From assembly GCA_027924645.1 (NCBI GenBank), contig BSBN01001017.1, positions 8,644,501-8,708,500 of the forward strand: a DNA stretch of 64,000 nt, written 5' to 3'. This document shows positions 33,365-43,624 of the stretch, one piece after another. Position numbers and translations under genes: made by a program. The notes below the pieces were generated by a model. The model had not been told where the DNA came from, searched no databases, and saw only the letters and a program-made list of their open reading frames with translations. This DNA is from Cunninghamia lanceolata. Its lineage: Eukaryota > Streptophyta > Pinopsida > Cupressales > Cupressaceae. Within the stretch, counting starts at the first letter, position 1, and each line of letters begins with the position of its first letter.

Positions 33365-33540
33365 GTATTCCTCTTAGTTTTTTCCATTTGTAAGCTTTAT
33401 ATTGTTCTTCATTACAACCATTAAAGTCATAGGTTGGCATTTGTCTTTCCCTAGGATTTATATTGAAACACAAATGCCAACCTATCCACTAGCTTCCATA
33501 TTGCAAATATTACAGTCATAGTTTAGCATTTGTGTTTCAT

Positions 33541-33890
33541 AGGTTCTGCATTATCATTCACTCTGCTTATCTTATTCTCATAGGTTTTGCATTATTATTA
33601 ACTCTGGTTATCTTATTCTCCTAGGTTCTGCATTATCATTCACTCTCGTTGTCTTATTTTCATAGGTTCTGCATTATCATTCACTCTGGTTATCTTATTC
33701 TCATAGGTTCTGCATTATCATTCACTCTAGTTAACTTATTCTCATAGGTTCTGCATTATCATTCACTCTCGTTAACTTATTCTCATAGGTTCTACATTAT
33801 CATTCACTCTAGTTATCTTTTTCTCATAGGTTCTGCATTATTATTCACTCTAGTTATCTTATTCTTATAGGTTCTGCATTATCATTCAGT
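33541..33890 (+). repeat. 41-bp tandem array, about 8.5 units
   Basis: Contiguous units begin AGGTTCTGCATTATCATTCA and end CTTATTCTCAT; differences are scattered substitutions. Single units occur near 37290-37345, and reverse-complement units near 41440-41500 and 41960-42025. Confidence 0.9.
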
Positions 33891-34490
33891 TAGGTTTTCT
33901 TCAATCTTAGTCATAAATTTGGGGGTCTCTCTTTTTATTAGGTTTTATTTCATCTTTTTCATAGGTTACGCTTCATCAATTTAGTCATTCCAAATATTAC
34001 ATCATTTACACTCTTCAATATTAATTAATGCCCCTGAATGAATTATGCCTGTGAATGAGTTCTTCATGCACAAAAGATGTAAAAGTTGTTAAACTCTTAC
34101 TATTTTTCATTCCTATGCTTTATACTGTGTGACCCTATTGTTTATATTACAACCATTATAGTGATAGTTAAACAATTGTGTTCCCCTATGGTTTATATTG
34201 TTAGTCATAGGTTAGTAGTTGTGTCATTCTGTGCTTGTCACTCCTCTTTTCCTTATGTCTCTCACTACAAAATAAATGTACATTTGTAAACTGTTAACAA
34301 TATTTTAGAATATTAATGCAACAAACTAAAAAGAAAAAACACATATAGAAACTAATTAATCTTCTGTTCAAGCATCACTGTCTTCATACATAAACATAAC
34401 TGTCATTGAATATGAAAATATTTTTGTCACAACAAGTAAATATATGCTGTTTTCCCTTCTTGGTTTCAAGATTGTACTCATTTTATGTAG
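33891..34490 (+). other. stretch between tandem array and transposase
   Basis: Contains isolated units related to the other element repeats (reverse complement of the 85-bp family near 33960-34020; GTTTATATT units near 34135-34220). It ends in a plausible splice acceptor TTTATGTAG just before the transposase ATG. Confidence 0.4.
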
Positions 34491-36860
34491 ATGGCTAAGG
34501 GTAATGCAGTGGTGACCCGTAGAGGAACAAAAAGAAACAAAAGAGCCACAACAAGGTTGCCCTCCCACAAACGAGGTTGTTTTTTTCCCCCAGAAGAAGA
34601 TCCTATTGCAATAGTAGAGGAGATTTCTAATCCTCGAGTACCATAGAATGAGGTTCCTACACCTCGAATACTGCAGAATAAGGTTCCTACAACTTGAATA
34701 CCGCAGAAGGAAACAATGAAACAATGGTTGTGGTCTTTGGAGGACATGAAAGGGGCACTCTATGATGTTGAGGAAAATGACATGTCAATAAGGGGAGCTT
34801 CCAAAAAGTGGAAAATCCTAACAGCCACACTCTCCAAATGGCTTGGTGGTCTAACAACAACATCCAAGAAAGGTCCGCCAACAGTCCTCACTAAAGAGGA
34901 AGAACATCTAATTGTGGAATGGTGCAAGGAAATGGCTGAGGTTGGCCATGCTCTTGAGATAGTCAATCTTAAGGCAGAGGTTGCTCAAATCTGTCAAAAT
35001 AGGCCAACCCCTTTCACCAATGGGTTCCCGGGGAAGACCTGGTGGACAAGTTTCAAGAATAGACATCCTAAACTTGCATTGCAGACTGCTGAAGGCCTAG
35101 ACAAAGATAGGGTACTCAACCTTAGGCCTATCGTTGTAGCAGCTTTCTACAATACATTGTTTGCAGCATATGAAGCATTACCATATGGTCCTCATCGCAT
35201 TTAGAATTGCAATGAAATTGGCATCCAGGTAGGTAGAAATGGGTCCATGAAGGTGCTACCCAGAAAAGGTAGCCGAAATGTGTCTTAAATTATTCCAAAG
35301 AGTCGTGAATGGATAACCATTCTAGTGTCAATGCTTCCAGGCAGAGCATTCCAGGCATTTACTTGTTCAAGGGGAAACAAAACATAGATAACTACATTGT
35401 AAATTGCAAACCAGGTGCTTGCATGGCAACCCAGCCCCATGCATTGATGACTAAAGACTTGTTCATAGACTGGTTGACCCACTTTAAGAACTTAGTTCCA
35501 AGCAGTGTGTCACCCACCAACAGGCACTTGTTGATTTTTGACGGGCATGGAAGCCATGTAGTAGTTGAAACCATCCAAGAAGCAAGAGTGTTGGGTGTTG
35601 ATTTACTAACATTACCGTCACACACCTCACATAAGCTACAACTGTTGGATGTGAGTGTCTTTTCACCCTTTAAATCTTACTTCAAATCAAAACGTGTAGC
35701 ATTTATGGCAAGGTTTCCCAACATTGAAGTGAGGAGGACAAAACTTGCAATGTTAGGCAACAAAGCACTCATAAGAGCTTTGACAGTTGACAACATCAAG
35801 GTAGGATTTAAAAGGACTGGGATATGGCCACTCAATCTAGATGCACACGTGAAAGACATGCATCCCAACGACACATTTTATGTCAACGAGGATGCTTTTG
35901 TAGTGGAAAACATTTTTAGCCTTTCAAGAGTTGCCGTGTCAAGAGAGGATGTAGTACAATTGCAATCCACTCTTCCAAATGAACAATTGTAGACTACAAT
36001 AGAATCACAACAGTCCCTTGATAGCTGTCTTGCTAATTCAGTTGCACAAGTGGTGGCTAATCAAAAAACTCCTCCCATGGTGGACAACCCCGTTGACCAA
36101 TTCAGTGATAGCTTAGGTCTTCCATCACAATGAATTGCTCCATCCTAGTTGGTGGAGGGGGCAATAAATCAAGGCATTGATTTGCATGTCCCAGAACAAC
36201 AGGGTACTTTTACTTTCCCATCACCACCACCTGCAATTAACCTATCTGAAGTTGTACATTACTATGCTCCTTCTTGCACTTCAGATTTAGGAGGTGATCA
36301 AGATTTCACCAAGGACTCACAGGCAGTGGAGGAGAACATTTTATCACAGTTGGATCAAATAGAATAAACAAAAAAAGTTCTGCACATCAGCAAATTCCTC
36401 AAGCTGCCTGTGCACATTGTCTATAAAACAAAATTGAAAGGCGGTGCAATTCAGTTGAGCAGATAGTCTCAACTGTTGATGACAAATGACTACATGAAGT
36501 TGTTAATGGAGCAAAAGCAAAGGAAGAAAGAGGTTGAGGAGATAAAATTACAAAAGAAACAAGAGAATGAGAAAAAAAAGGAAGCAAACAAAGTGGCAAA
36601 GGAGTTGAAGGAGCAAGCCAAAATAGAGAGGGAGATACAACGTAAAGAAAAAGAGTAGCATAAAATATAACAGAAGAAGGATATAGATGCCAAAAAGGTG
36701 CTAGAGATGCTTTAGAAGGAACAAGACCCAAAGGAAAAAGAGATTGAGGAGGCGCAGAGGACTTTACAAAGAGAAAGGTAGTTAAGGGCCTCTGCTAATC
36801 CCTTGTCTCAAACTAATGGAGTATTCCATGATATTTTCAACATCGATATCCCTCAATACT
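34491..36860 (+). pseudogene. pogo/jerky-type DDE transposase, inactive
   Basis: The ATG at 34491 opens a basic N-terminus (RRGTKRNKRATTR). An HTH/CENP-B-like DNA-binding region follows (IRGASKKWKILTATLSKWLGG, EEEHLIVEWCKEMA, WWTSFKNRHPKLAL; about 34780-35090). The DDE_1 catalytic core follows: the first acidic position reads NCNEIG (near 35208), where NCDE is usual; the second Asp is in LLIFDGHGSHV (near 35535); the third is in LQLLDVSVFSPFK (near 35645). A basic, Lys/Glu-rich coiled-coil tail lies at 36476-36780. Stops occur at 34644 (TAG), 34695 (TGA), 35202 (TAG), 35286 (TAA) and 35990 (TAG), with a one-base frameshift near 35330. It would cut and paste the element at TA sites. Catalysis is lost. 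Confidence 0.85.
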
Positions 36861-37639
36861 CCATAGCAATGAATTATTCAACCATCTCCCAATCTGACTT
36901 CAAGTGATGTACAAATGTCTACACCATCACCCCCAACACATGTCACTTGCACCCAATTTTCTAGTCCATCTCCCAGTCATGTAAGTAGCACTCCTCATCG
37001 ATTGGAAGGGGGTGAGAACTTGGCCAGTGACACCCCAAGCAGCCAACCATTATTTCTCTATCATAGCAGCTAGATGTAGCCTTATTTAGATTTCATATGC
37101 ACTTGATGTTTTGGATAGTTTTTAAGTTTTCATATCTACAAAGGCACCCTTCTTGTTGATAGTTTGAAATTTATGATAACTACAGATGCAACGTTATTGT
37201 TTTGATTTGCAATGTTTTCTGATCAAATTACAATGTGTGTTGTATATATGCTTCTTTTTCCACCTATGTTCAATTGATAGTTTCGTATTATCATTCACTC
37301 TGGTTATCTTATTCTCATAGGTTCTGCATTATCATTCAGTTAGGTTTTCATAGGTAATTTCATAGGTTATCACTGTTTATTTGTCATAAATCTTTTTCAT
37401 TGTTAACTTGTCAAAAATATGTTTCCCTAGGGTTTATATTGCAAATATTACAGTCATAGGTTAGCATTTGTGTTTCCCTATGGTTTATATTACAAATATT
37501 ATAGTCACAGTTTTAAATTTATGATAACTATAGATGCAATGTTATTGTTTTGATTTGCAATGTTTTCTTATTAGATTGCAATATGTGTTGTATTTATGCT
37601 TCTTCTTTCCACCTATGTTCAAATGACATTTTCTTGTTT

Positions 37640-38115
37640 TCAGTTTATAGTTTTGGCGGTATTTGACACGTGGGAGGACAAGATTTGTCGGTCTAGAAAA
37701 AAATGGAATTTTGGCCATGTGAATGAAACGCAGGCAATTAGACTGCCAGTTGGTTTGTGGCACAACATGCAAAGTGGAAAGCCCTACCACATCACCACAA
37801 ATCACTCCGCCACCATAACACTCCACTACATCACATTAATGTCTCGTTGCCCCTTCCAATTCAGTCCTTCACTCCACATTTACTGTACGTCCCCTCTTCG
37901 TTCTTCCATGACATCCTGCATAAACTTTGAAAGGACCTCCATTCAATGCTCGCAATGCCTCGCACAACTCGCTAATTTTAGAGCCTTTCAATCTACCATC
38001 TTCTCGCATTTTCCTAACTTGTCCACCATAAGGTGCTTGGTTCAGGTCTCTAAAACTTCCATCCCTCCACCACAACATGCTACACTCAGACTCAAGTGTC
38101 CCTTCCAGCTTCTTT
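37640..38115 (+). repeat. inverted repeat B, left copy
   Basis: Reverse-complement match to 42995-43480 over nearly its whole length and to 39785-40125 in its distal half. A 194-codon frame (37596-38180) passes through it, and corresponding frames exist in the other copies, but coding function is doubtful. Confidence 0.85.
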
Positions 38116-38119
38116 TTAT

Positions 38120-38470
38120 TGTTACATATACATATATGTACATGTTTATGCATGTGGTATATACATATTCATATATATAGACTTATACATATGTAAGTAT
38201 ATGTATATGTATATGTATATACATACACATAGACATACACATATACATATATGTATATGTATACACATATAAGTATACTTAGAAACATATGTACATATAT
38301 CTATTTTTCTTGTTCTTCAATTCAGTCCTGCAACTATTGTATCCATTTTAGGTGCCATTGATTAATTTGGGGGTGTTCTCTTTTTCATACATTTTGCGTC
38401 ATCTATTCAGTCATGTAAATACACACACACATATATATATGAATATATATATATATATATATATATGAAT
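38120..38470. repeat. AT/ACATAT-rich microsatellite stretch
   Basis: Runs of ATATGTATATGTAT, ACACATATACATAT and a TA run at 38440-38465, with one 85-bp-family unit (reverse complement) between 38330 and 38420. Confidence 0.85.
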
Positions 38471-38857
38471 ATTTATTTTGCTGTTAATATTTATTCAGAC
38501 ATATAAATAATGTTCATTTGTCCAATGTAAGCATAACAATGCAAGTAACTAATGTATGCATGTATCTATAAATTTGAGGTTGTTTTTATTTTCATTACAA
38601 TAACAAATAATATTGTTGGTTGTTTCGGTGCCATAGATAAATCTAGGGTTGTAACATGGATGAATGGATTTTAGTAATTGTTCAATTCAGTAATTAAAGA
38701 TGATTGTATAGAAGAATTGGCAGGGGCGGTGAGAGATTAATGCGAGACAGTGGAGTGAAAGGGTGGCCAACTTATACTCCATCAAAAACACTTTTAACTT
38801 CCAACCATGCAAATATTAAAATCAATGTGCAATGATGACCACATGAATAGAAGTCTT

Positions 38858-38938
38858 ATCTGTTCAGGATATATATGATGTCCATGGATCAAAACATCCA
38901 CGGTAGATCACGTATATCTTGAACAGATAGACATCTTT
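38858..38938. repeat. imperfect 32-bp hairpin near the centre of the element
   Basis: ATCTGTTCAGGATATATATG on the left pairs with the strand ending ATATCTTGAACAGAT on the right, through a short loop AAAA context near 38892. It lies midway between the left B repeat and its inverted partner at 39785, and marks the symmetry centre. Confidence 0.75.
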
Positions 38939-39800
38939 GAAGGTCTATTGCTATTTGACAAACAAACAATACTTGTAGGAGTGAATTGATGAAGCAAAAC
39001 CTATAAAAAAGAAAGTAGGAATCAATGGCACCTAAGAAAGCTAGAATAGTTACATAACTTAATTGATGTAGCAGAATCTCTAAAAAAGAGAACATCCCCG
39101 AATTAATCATTGACACCTAAAAAAGATACAATAGTTAGAGGATTGAATTGAAGAAGGCTAAGCTATGAAAAAGAGAACACCCCCGAATTAATCAATGGCA
39201 CCTAAAAAGCATACAATAGATGTAGGACTTGATTGATGATAATGAACCTATGCAAAACTATGACTCACACCCAAATTAATCAATGGCACCTAAGAAAGCT
39301 AGAATAGTTGCATGAGTTAATTGATATAGAAGAACCTATAAAAAGATAACAACCCCAAATCAATCAATGGCAGCTAAGAAGCATTCAATAGTTGCAGGAC
39401 TTGATTGATGATAATGAACCTATGCAAATGACAACACCCCCAAATTAATCAATGGCGCCTAAGAAAGCTAGAATAGTTACATGACTTAATTGATGTAGCA
39501 GAACCTATAAAGAAAGATGCCACCCCCAAATCAATCAATGGCACCTAAAAAACATAAAATAGTTGTAGGATTTGATTGATGATAATGAACCTATGCAAAA
39601 GAGAACACCCCCAAATTAATCAGTTGCACCGAAGAAAGCTACAATACTTGCATGACTAAATTGATGTAGCAGAACTTATAAAAAAGATAACACCCCAAAT
39701 TAATCAATGGCACCTAAAAATAATACAATAACTGAAGGACTAAGTTGATGAAGTAGAACCTATGCATAAGAGAACATCCCCAGACACATTCTAGCATCAA
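38939..39800 (-). repeat. 85-bp tandem array with alternating unit types, about nine units
   Basis: Units have the core AATTAATCAATGGCACCTAA and alternate between one with AAGAAAGCTAGAATAGTT plus TAATTGATGTAGCAGAACC and one with AAAAGCATACAATAG plus TTGATTGATGATAATGAACC, giving a dimeric period of about 170 bp. Further units occur at 41030-41280 and in opposite orientation near 33960 and 38340. Confidence 0.85.
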
Positions 39801-40125
39801 TGTGAAGAAAATTTGAGAAGATGGTAGATTGAAAGGCTCTAAAGTTGGCAAGATGTGCGAGGCACTGGGAGTATTCAATGCAGGTTGGCTCGAAGTTTAT
39901 GCAGGATGTCGTGGAAGTAGTATATGTATATGTATATGTACATATGTATATGTATTTCTCTATGTATGTGTCTATACATATGCATATACATATGTATTTC
40001 TCTATGTATGTGTTTATACATATGCATATACATATATATAAAGAAGCTGGAAGGGACACCGGAGTCCGAGTGTAACATGTAGTGGTGGTGGGATTGAAGT
40101 TGTAGAGACCTTAAGCCAACACATT
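39785..40125 (-). repeat. inverted repeat B, partial second copy interrupted by a microsatellite
   Basis: Reverse complement of the distal half of 37640-38115. It is split by a TATG/CATA-rich stretch at 39915-40040 that includes a 42-bp unit repeated twice. Confidence 0.8.
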
Positions 40126-40139
40126 CTAGCATCAATGTG

Positions 40140-41010
40140 AAGAAAACACCTCAAGGGCTATTTGAATTGGGAATCATTTCAATCTGATTGATGCTTGTTT
40201 GGTGTGGTGAATTAAATATCTATCCTACATTTGGAATTTGAATTTTGGGTGATATGAATTGCAGTTTTGATTCATTTGGGCCATTAATTCTTGAGTTGAT
40301 TGGTTTGGTGTATTGTTTGCATTTGTTTCCATAATTTTTTATATGAATAATGGTGGCCTTGTAGCTTGTATTTTTGGATGTAGGTGGCTTTTTAGAGGAA
40401 GGAGCTTGTACGTGCGCACCCTACTTGGTGAGATGGGAGAGACTCCTACTGATATGTGTTGTGGGTCTCATGTTTGATGAGATAGGCGGATGCATGTGTG
40501 AATTGTTTAGGTTATGCTATAGTGGGTAACATGGTTGTAATGGGTTAGCATTTCGGTCAAAGATCGGACACATGGGTTAGAACTGTGTTGATGTGGCACC
40601 TCTATTTTGTTGTGTAGTTGTGAATAATCTGTAAGTGAAGGCTAGATTGGTATGATAGTTGGGTTTGAATGTTTATGGGGAAGGGTGCAAACTTTTATGA
40701 TATGGTTGTTTCATTTCCAAGTTGGATTTTATATTGTTTATTATTAATTTATTTATCTGAATAATTTGCAATTTTTTTTACTGGTCCACATGGCATTGAA
40801 CGTGGACCATAAAAAATTAGGTGTGCACATTCTGGCTTCTCTCCCCTATGTCAGATACAATTTGAAAACACTTACACTTGTTTGGTTGCCATCCTTAGCT
40901 TATTTTGTTGACAAATATATACGACTAAATGTGCATTTAATATCTGATTTTTGTTTGATCTCATAGTACTTTTTTATTGAAGAGTTTTTCCCTAACTTGT
41001 GGAGGACTGG
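40140..41010 (-). repeat. long inverted repeat A, right copy
   Basis: Reverse complement of 32515-33265 with about 130 extra bases at 40720-40848. Confidence 0.85.
40720..40848. mobile_element. MITE-like fragment with pogo-type terminus inside repeat A
   Basis: It ends GGCTTCTCTCCCC followed by TA and matches the outermost right terminus 43500-43624. The left arm of repeat A lacks it and reads straight through TGTATCTGACATACACC. Only one terminus is recognisable. Confidence 0.55.
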
Positions 41011-41289
41011 TGTACCACTTTGGCAAATGATTCAATGGCACCTAAGAAAGGTAGATTAGTTTGATGACTGAATTGATGAAGCACAACCTATGCAAAGGAG
41101 AACACCCCCAAATTAATCTATGGCACCAATGGAAAATTTATGTAAGCCACCAAAAAATGATACAATAGTTGCATGACTGTATTGATGAAGTAGAACCTAT
41201 GAAAAAGAAGACAACCCCAAATTTATCTAAGGTACCTAAAAAAACTATCTTGCATTACTGAATTAATGCAATTATTGCACCTAAGAGAG

Positions 41290-42110
41290 CAATATAAATC
41301 GTTTAACTATGACTGTAGTGATTGTAATATAAACCGTAGGGAAACTCAATTGCTAACCTATGACTATAATGGCTTAATGAAGAACATTATAAAGCTTACA
41401 AATGGAAAACAGTAAGAGTTTAACAAATCTCACATAGAAAACCTAACTATTAGATAGTGTAGAACCTATGAGAATACGATAACCAGAGTGAATGATTGCA
41501 AATTCAATAAAAATAATAACTAAAAATGAGAAACTGTCAATTGAACATAGATGGAAACAAGAAGCATAAATACAACACAAATTGCAATCTAATCAGAAAA
41601 CATTACAAATCAAAACAGTAATGTTGCATCTGTAGTTATGATAAATTTAAAACTAACAACAAATAAAAACCCTAGGGAAACACGAATGCTAAACTATGAC
41701 TATAATATCTGCATTTTAAAGCCTAGGGAAACACAAATGGTAAACTATTACTGTAGTATTCATAGTATAAACCCTAGGGAAACACAAATGCAAATCTATG
41801 ACTGTAGTATTTGCAATATAAACCATAGGAAACCGCATTTATGACAAATAAACAGTGATAACCTATGAAATAACCTATTAAAAAGATGAAACAAAAACCT
41901 AATAAAAACTTGAAAAGAGAAACCCCAAATTTATGACTGGCATTGAAGAAAACAATAGCAAATGATAATGCAGAACCTATGAGAATAAGATAATCAGAGT
42001 GAATGATAATGCAGAACCTATGAAACACATATGCTAAAATATGACTATAATATTTGCAATATAAACCCTAGGGAAATACAAATGCTAACCTATGACTCTA
42101 ATATTTGCAA
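41290..42110 (-). repeat. about 60-bp degenerate repeat units (CCCTAGGGAAACACAAATG family)
   Basis: Several spaced units contain CCCTAGGGAAACACAAATGC, then CTATGACTATAATATTTGC and AATATAAACC. Reverse-complement units lie at 33400-33540, 34130-34220 and 37430-37510. Two reverse-complement 41-bp units are interspersed. Confidence 0.75.
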
Positions 42111-42240
42111 TATATTGTTTATGAGTTATAGACAATGAAAAAGATTTATGACAAATAAATAGTGATAACATATGAAATAACCTTTAAAAAAGATGAAAGA
42201 AAAACCTAATAAAAAGAGAAAACCTAACCAAAAAATAAAC

Positions 42241-42600
42241 AACCCAAGATTTATCTATGGCACCGAAACAAGCAACAAATGTATTTGTTACTGTAATGAA
42301 AATTAAAACAACCCTAGATTTATCTATGACACTGAAACAACCAACAATATTATTTGTTACTGTAATGAAAATAAAAACAACCCCAGAATTATCTATGGCA
42401 CTGAAACAAACAACAATATTATTTGTTACTGTAATGAAAATAAAAACAACCCTAGATTTTTCTATGACATGAAAACAACAAACAATATTATTTGTTACTG
42501 TAATGAAAATAAAAACAACCCCAGATTTATCTATGGCACCGAAACAACCAACAATATTAATTTTTTCTGTGATGAAATAAAAAACAACCTCAATTTTAAA
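42241..42600 (-). repeat. 68-bp tandem array, five units
   Basis: Units read ATTTATCTATGGCACCGAAA, CAACCAACAATATTATTTG and TTACTGTAATGAAAATAAAA in order. A single reverse-complement unit sits at 38590-38650, so the array expanded on one arm only. Confidence 0.9.
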
Positions 42601-42994
42601 GACACCGATGCTTGATCAGAAGATTAATTTCCATATAATTTGTGTGTTGATGAACACATAATCCATAGTGTTCAAAAACATGAAAGCTTGATATGAACAA
42701 GGAAATCTGCAACAACGCAAAGTCAAAAAAACAAATGCAAAGACAGAGTAAACAAACCAAAACCGAATAATGGTGAGGCCTTAGTGAGCATGCTCACCTG
42801 GGTCGAAAGGATTGCCCCCGCGAATGTTGATGAGCATGCCATGGCCTTCACGCTTTCTCACCTGCATTTAAACCCTTTAGCATAGACCTTGGGGGCAATT
42901 ACTGAAAATAATGTAAACATATGCATATATCCTTCACCTGCATGGTGCTGTGAAACTTGAAAGGAGGCATGGTAGAGCTAGAGCTACATTTCCT

Positions 42995-43480
42995 GTTCGA
43001 TAACCGATGCCTTCCATTGCATACAATGGAGTCTGAGTGTAGCATGTTGTGGTGGCCGGATGAAAGTTGCAGAGAGCTAAACTGAGCACCTTCTGGCGGA
43101 CAAGTTAGGAAATTTTGAGAACTTGGTAGATTGAAAGGCTCTAAAGTTGGCGAGTTGTGCGAGGCACTGCGAGCATTGAATGGAGGTCCTATCGAAATTT
43201 ACGCGGGATGATGTGGAAGCACGAAGAGGGGACATGCAGTAAATGTGGAGTGAAGGACTGAATTGGAAGAGGTGGCGAGACATTAATGTGATGTAGTGGA
43301 GAGTTATGGTGGCGGAGTGGCATGTGGCAACATGGCAGGGCTTTCCACTTTGGATGCCATGCCACACACCAACTGGCACTCTGACAGCCTACGTTTCGGT
43401 CGCATGACCAAAATTCCATTTTTTTTTTTCAACGGACAAATCCCATCCTCCCACGTGTCAAACCATACAAAAAATTAAAA
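42995..43480 (-). repeat. inverted repeat B, right copy
   Basis: Reverse complement of 37640-38115, including the landmark around CACATTAATGTCTCG. Confidence 0.85.
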
Positions 43481-43499
43481 AATATATTTTTATATGGTT

Positions 43500-43622
43500 T
43501 GTTATTAATTTTTTTTTATCTAAATAAGTTGCAAATTTTTTTTATTGGTCCACCTAGCACTCCACATAGCACTCCACGTGGACCGTGGAAAATTGGGTGC
43601 GCACATTCTGACTCCTCTCCCC
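43500..43622. repeat. right terminus of the pogo-like complex
   Basis: Ends GACTCCTCTCCCC followed by TA at 43623-43624. Matches 40740-40846 and, inverted, the left terminus at 32444. A short A-run follows at 43640. Confidence 0.65.
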
Positions 43623-43624
43623 TA

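Larger units (their letters stand above)
32444..43622 (+). mobile_element. pogo-like (Tc1/mariner superfamily) DNA transposon complex with large inverted repeats
   Basis: The left end TA/GGGGTGAGGAGCCAGAA and the right end, which reads GGGGAGAGGAGTCAGAATG on the opposite strand and is followed by TA, form inverted termini with TA duplications, as expected for this superfamily. The interior encodes a pogo/jerky-type DDE transposase (34491-36860). Long subterminal segments are repeated in inverted orientation: 32515-33265 with 40140-41010, and 37640-38115 with 42995-43480 and partly 39785-40125. Tandem arrays fill much of the remainder. The complexity suggests either one foldback-type element or related elements nested in one another. 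Confidence 0.65.

Noticed and set aside
33541..33890. CRISPR-like repeat array
   Set aside because: Units are contiguous and similar along their whole length, without unique spacers, and this is plant DNA with no cas genes.
37596..38180. 194-codon ORF over repeat B as a host gene
   Set aside because: It sits in an inverted repeat of the transposon, overlaps an antisense frame of similar length and runs into a microsatellite.
39875..40135. Frames through the TATG/CATA stretch
   Set aside because: Low-complexity repeats read as Tyr/Met/His/Ile runs; no protein-like composition.
41660..42110. Interstitial telomeric repeats (AAACCCTAG words)
   Set aside because: The CCCTA words occur once per about 60-bp unit, inside CCCTAGGG palindromes, and not as tandem TTTAGGG.
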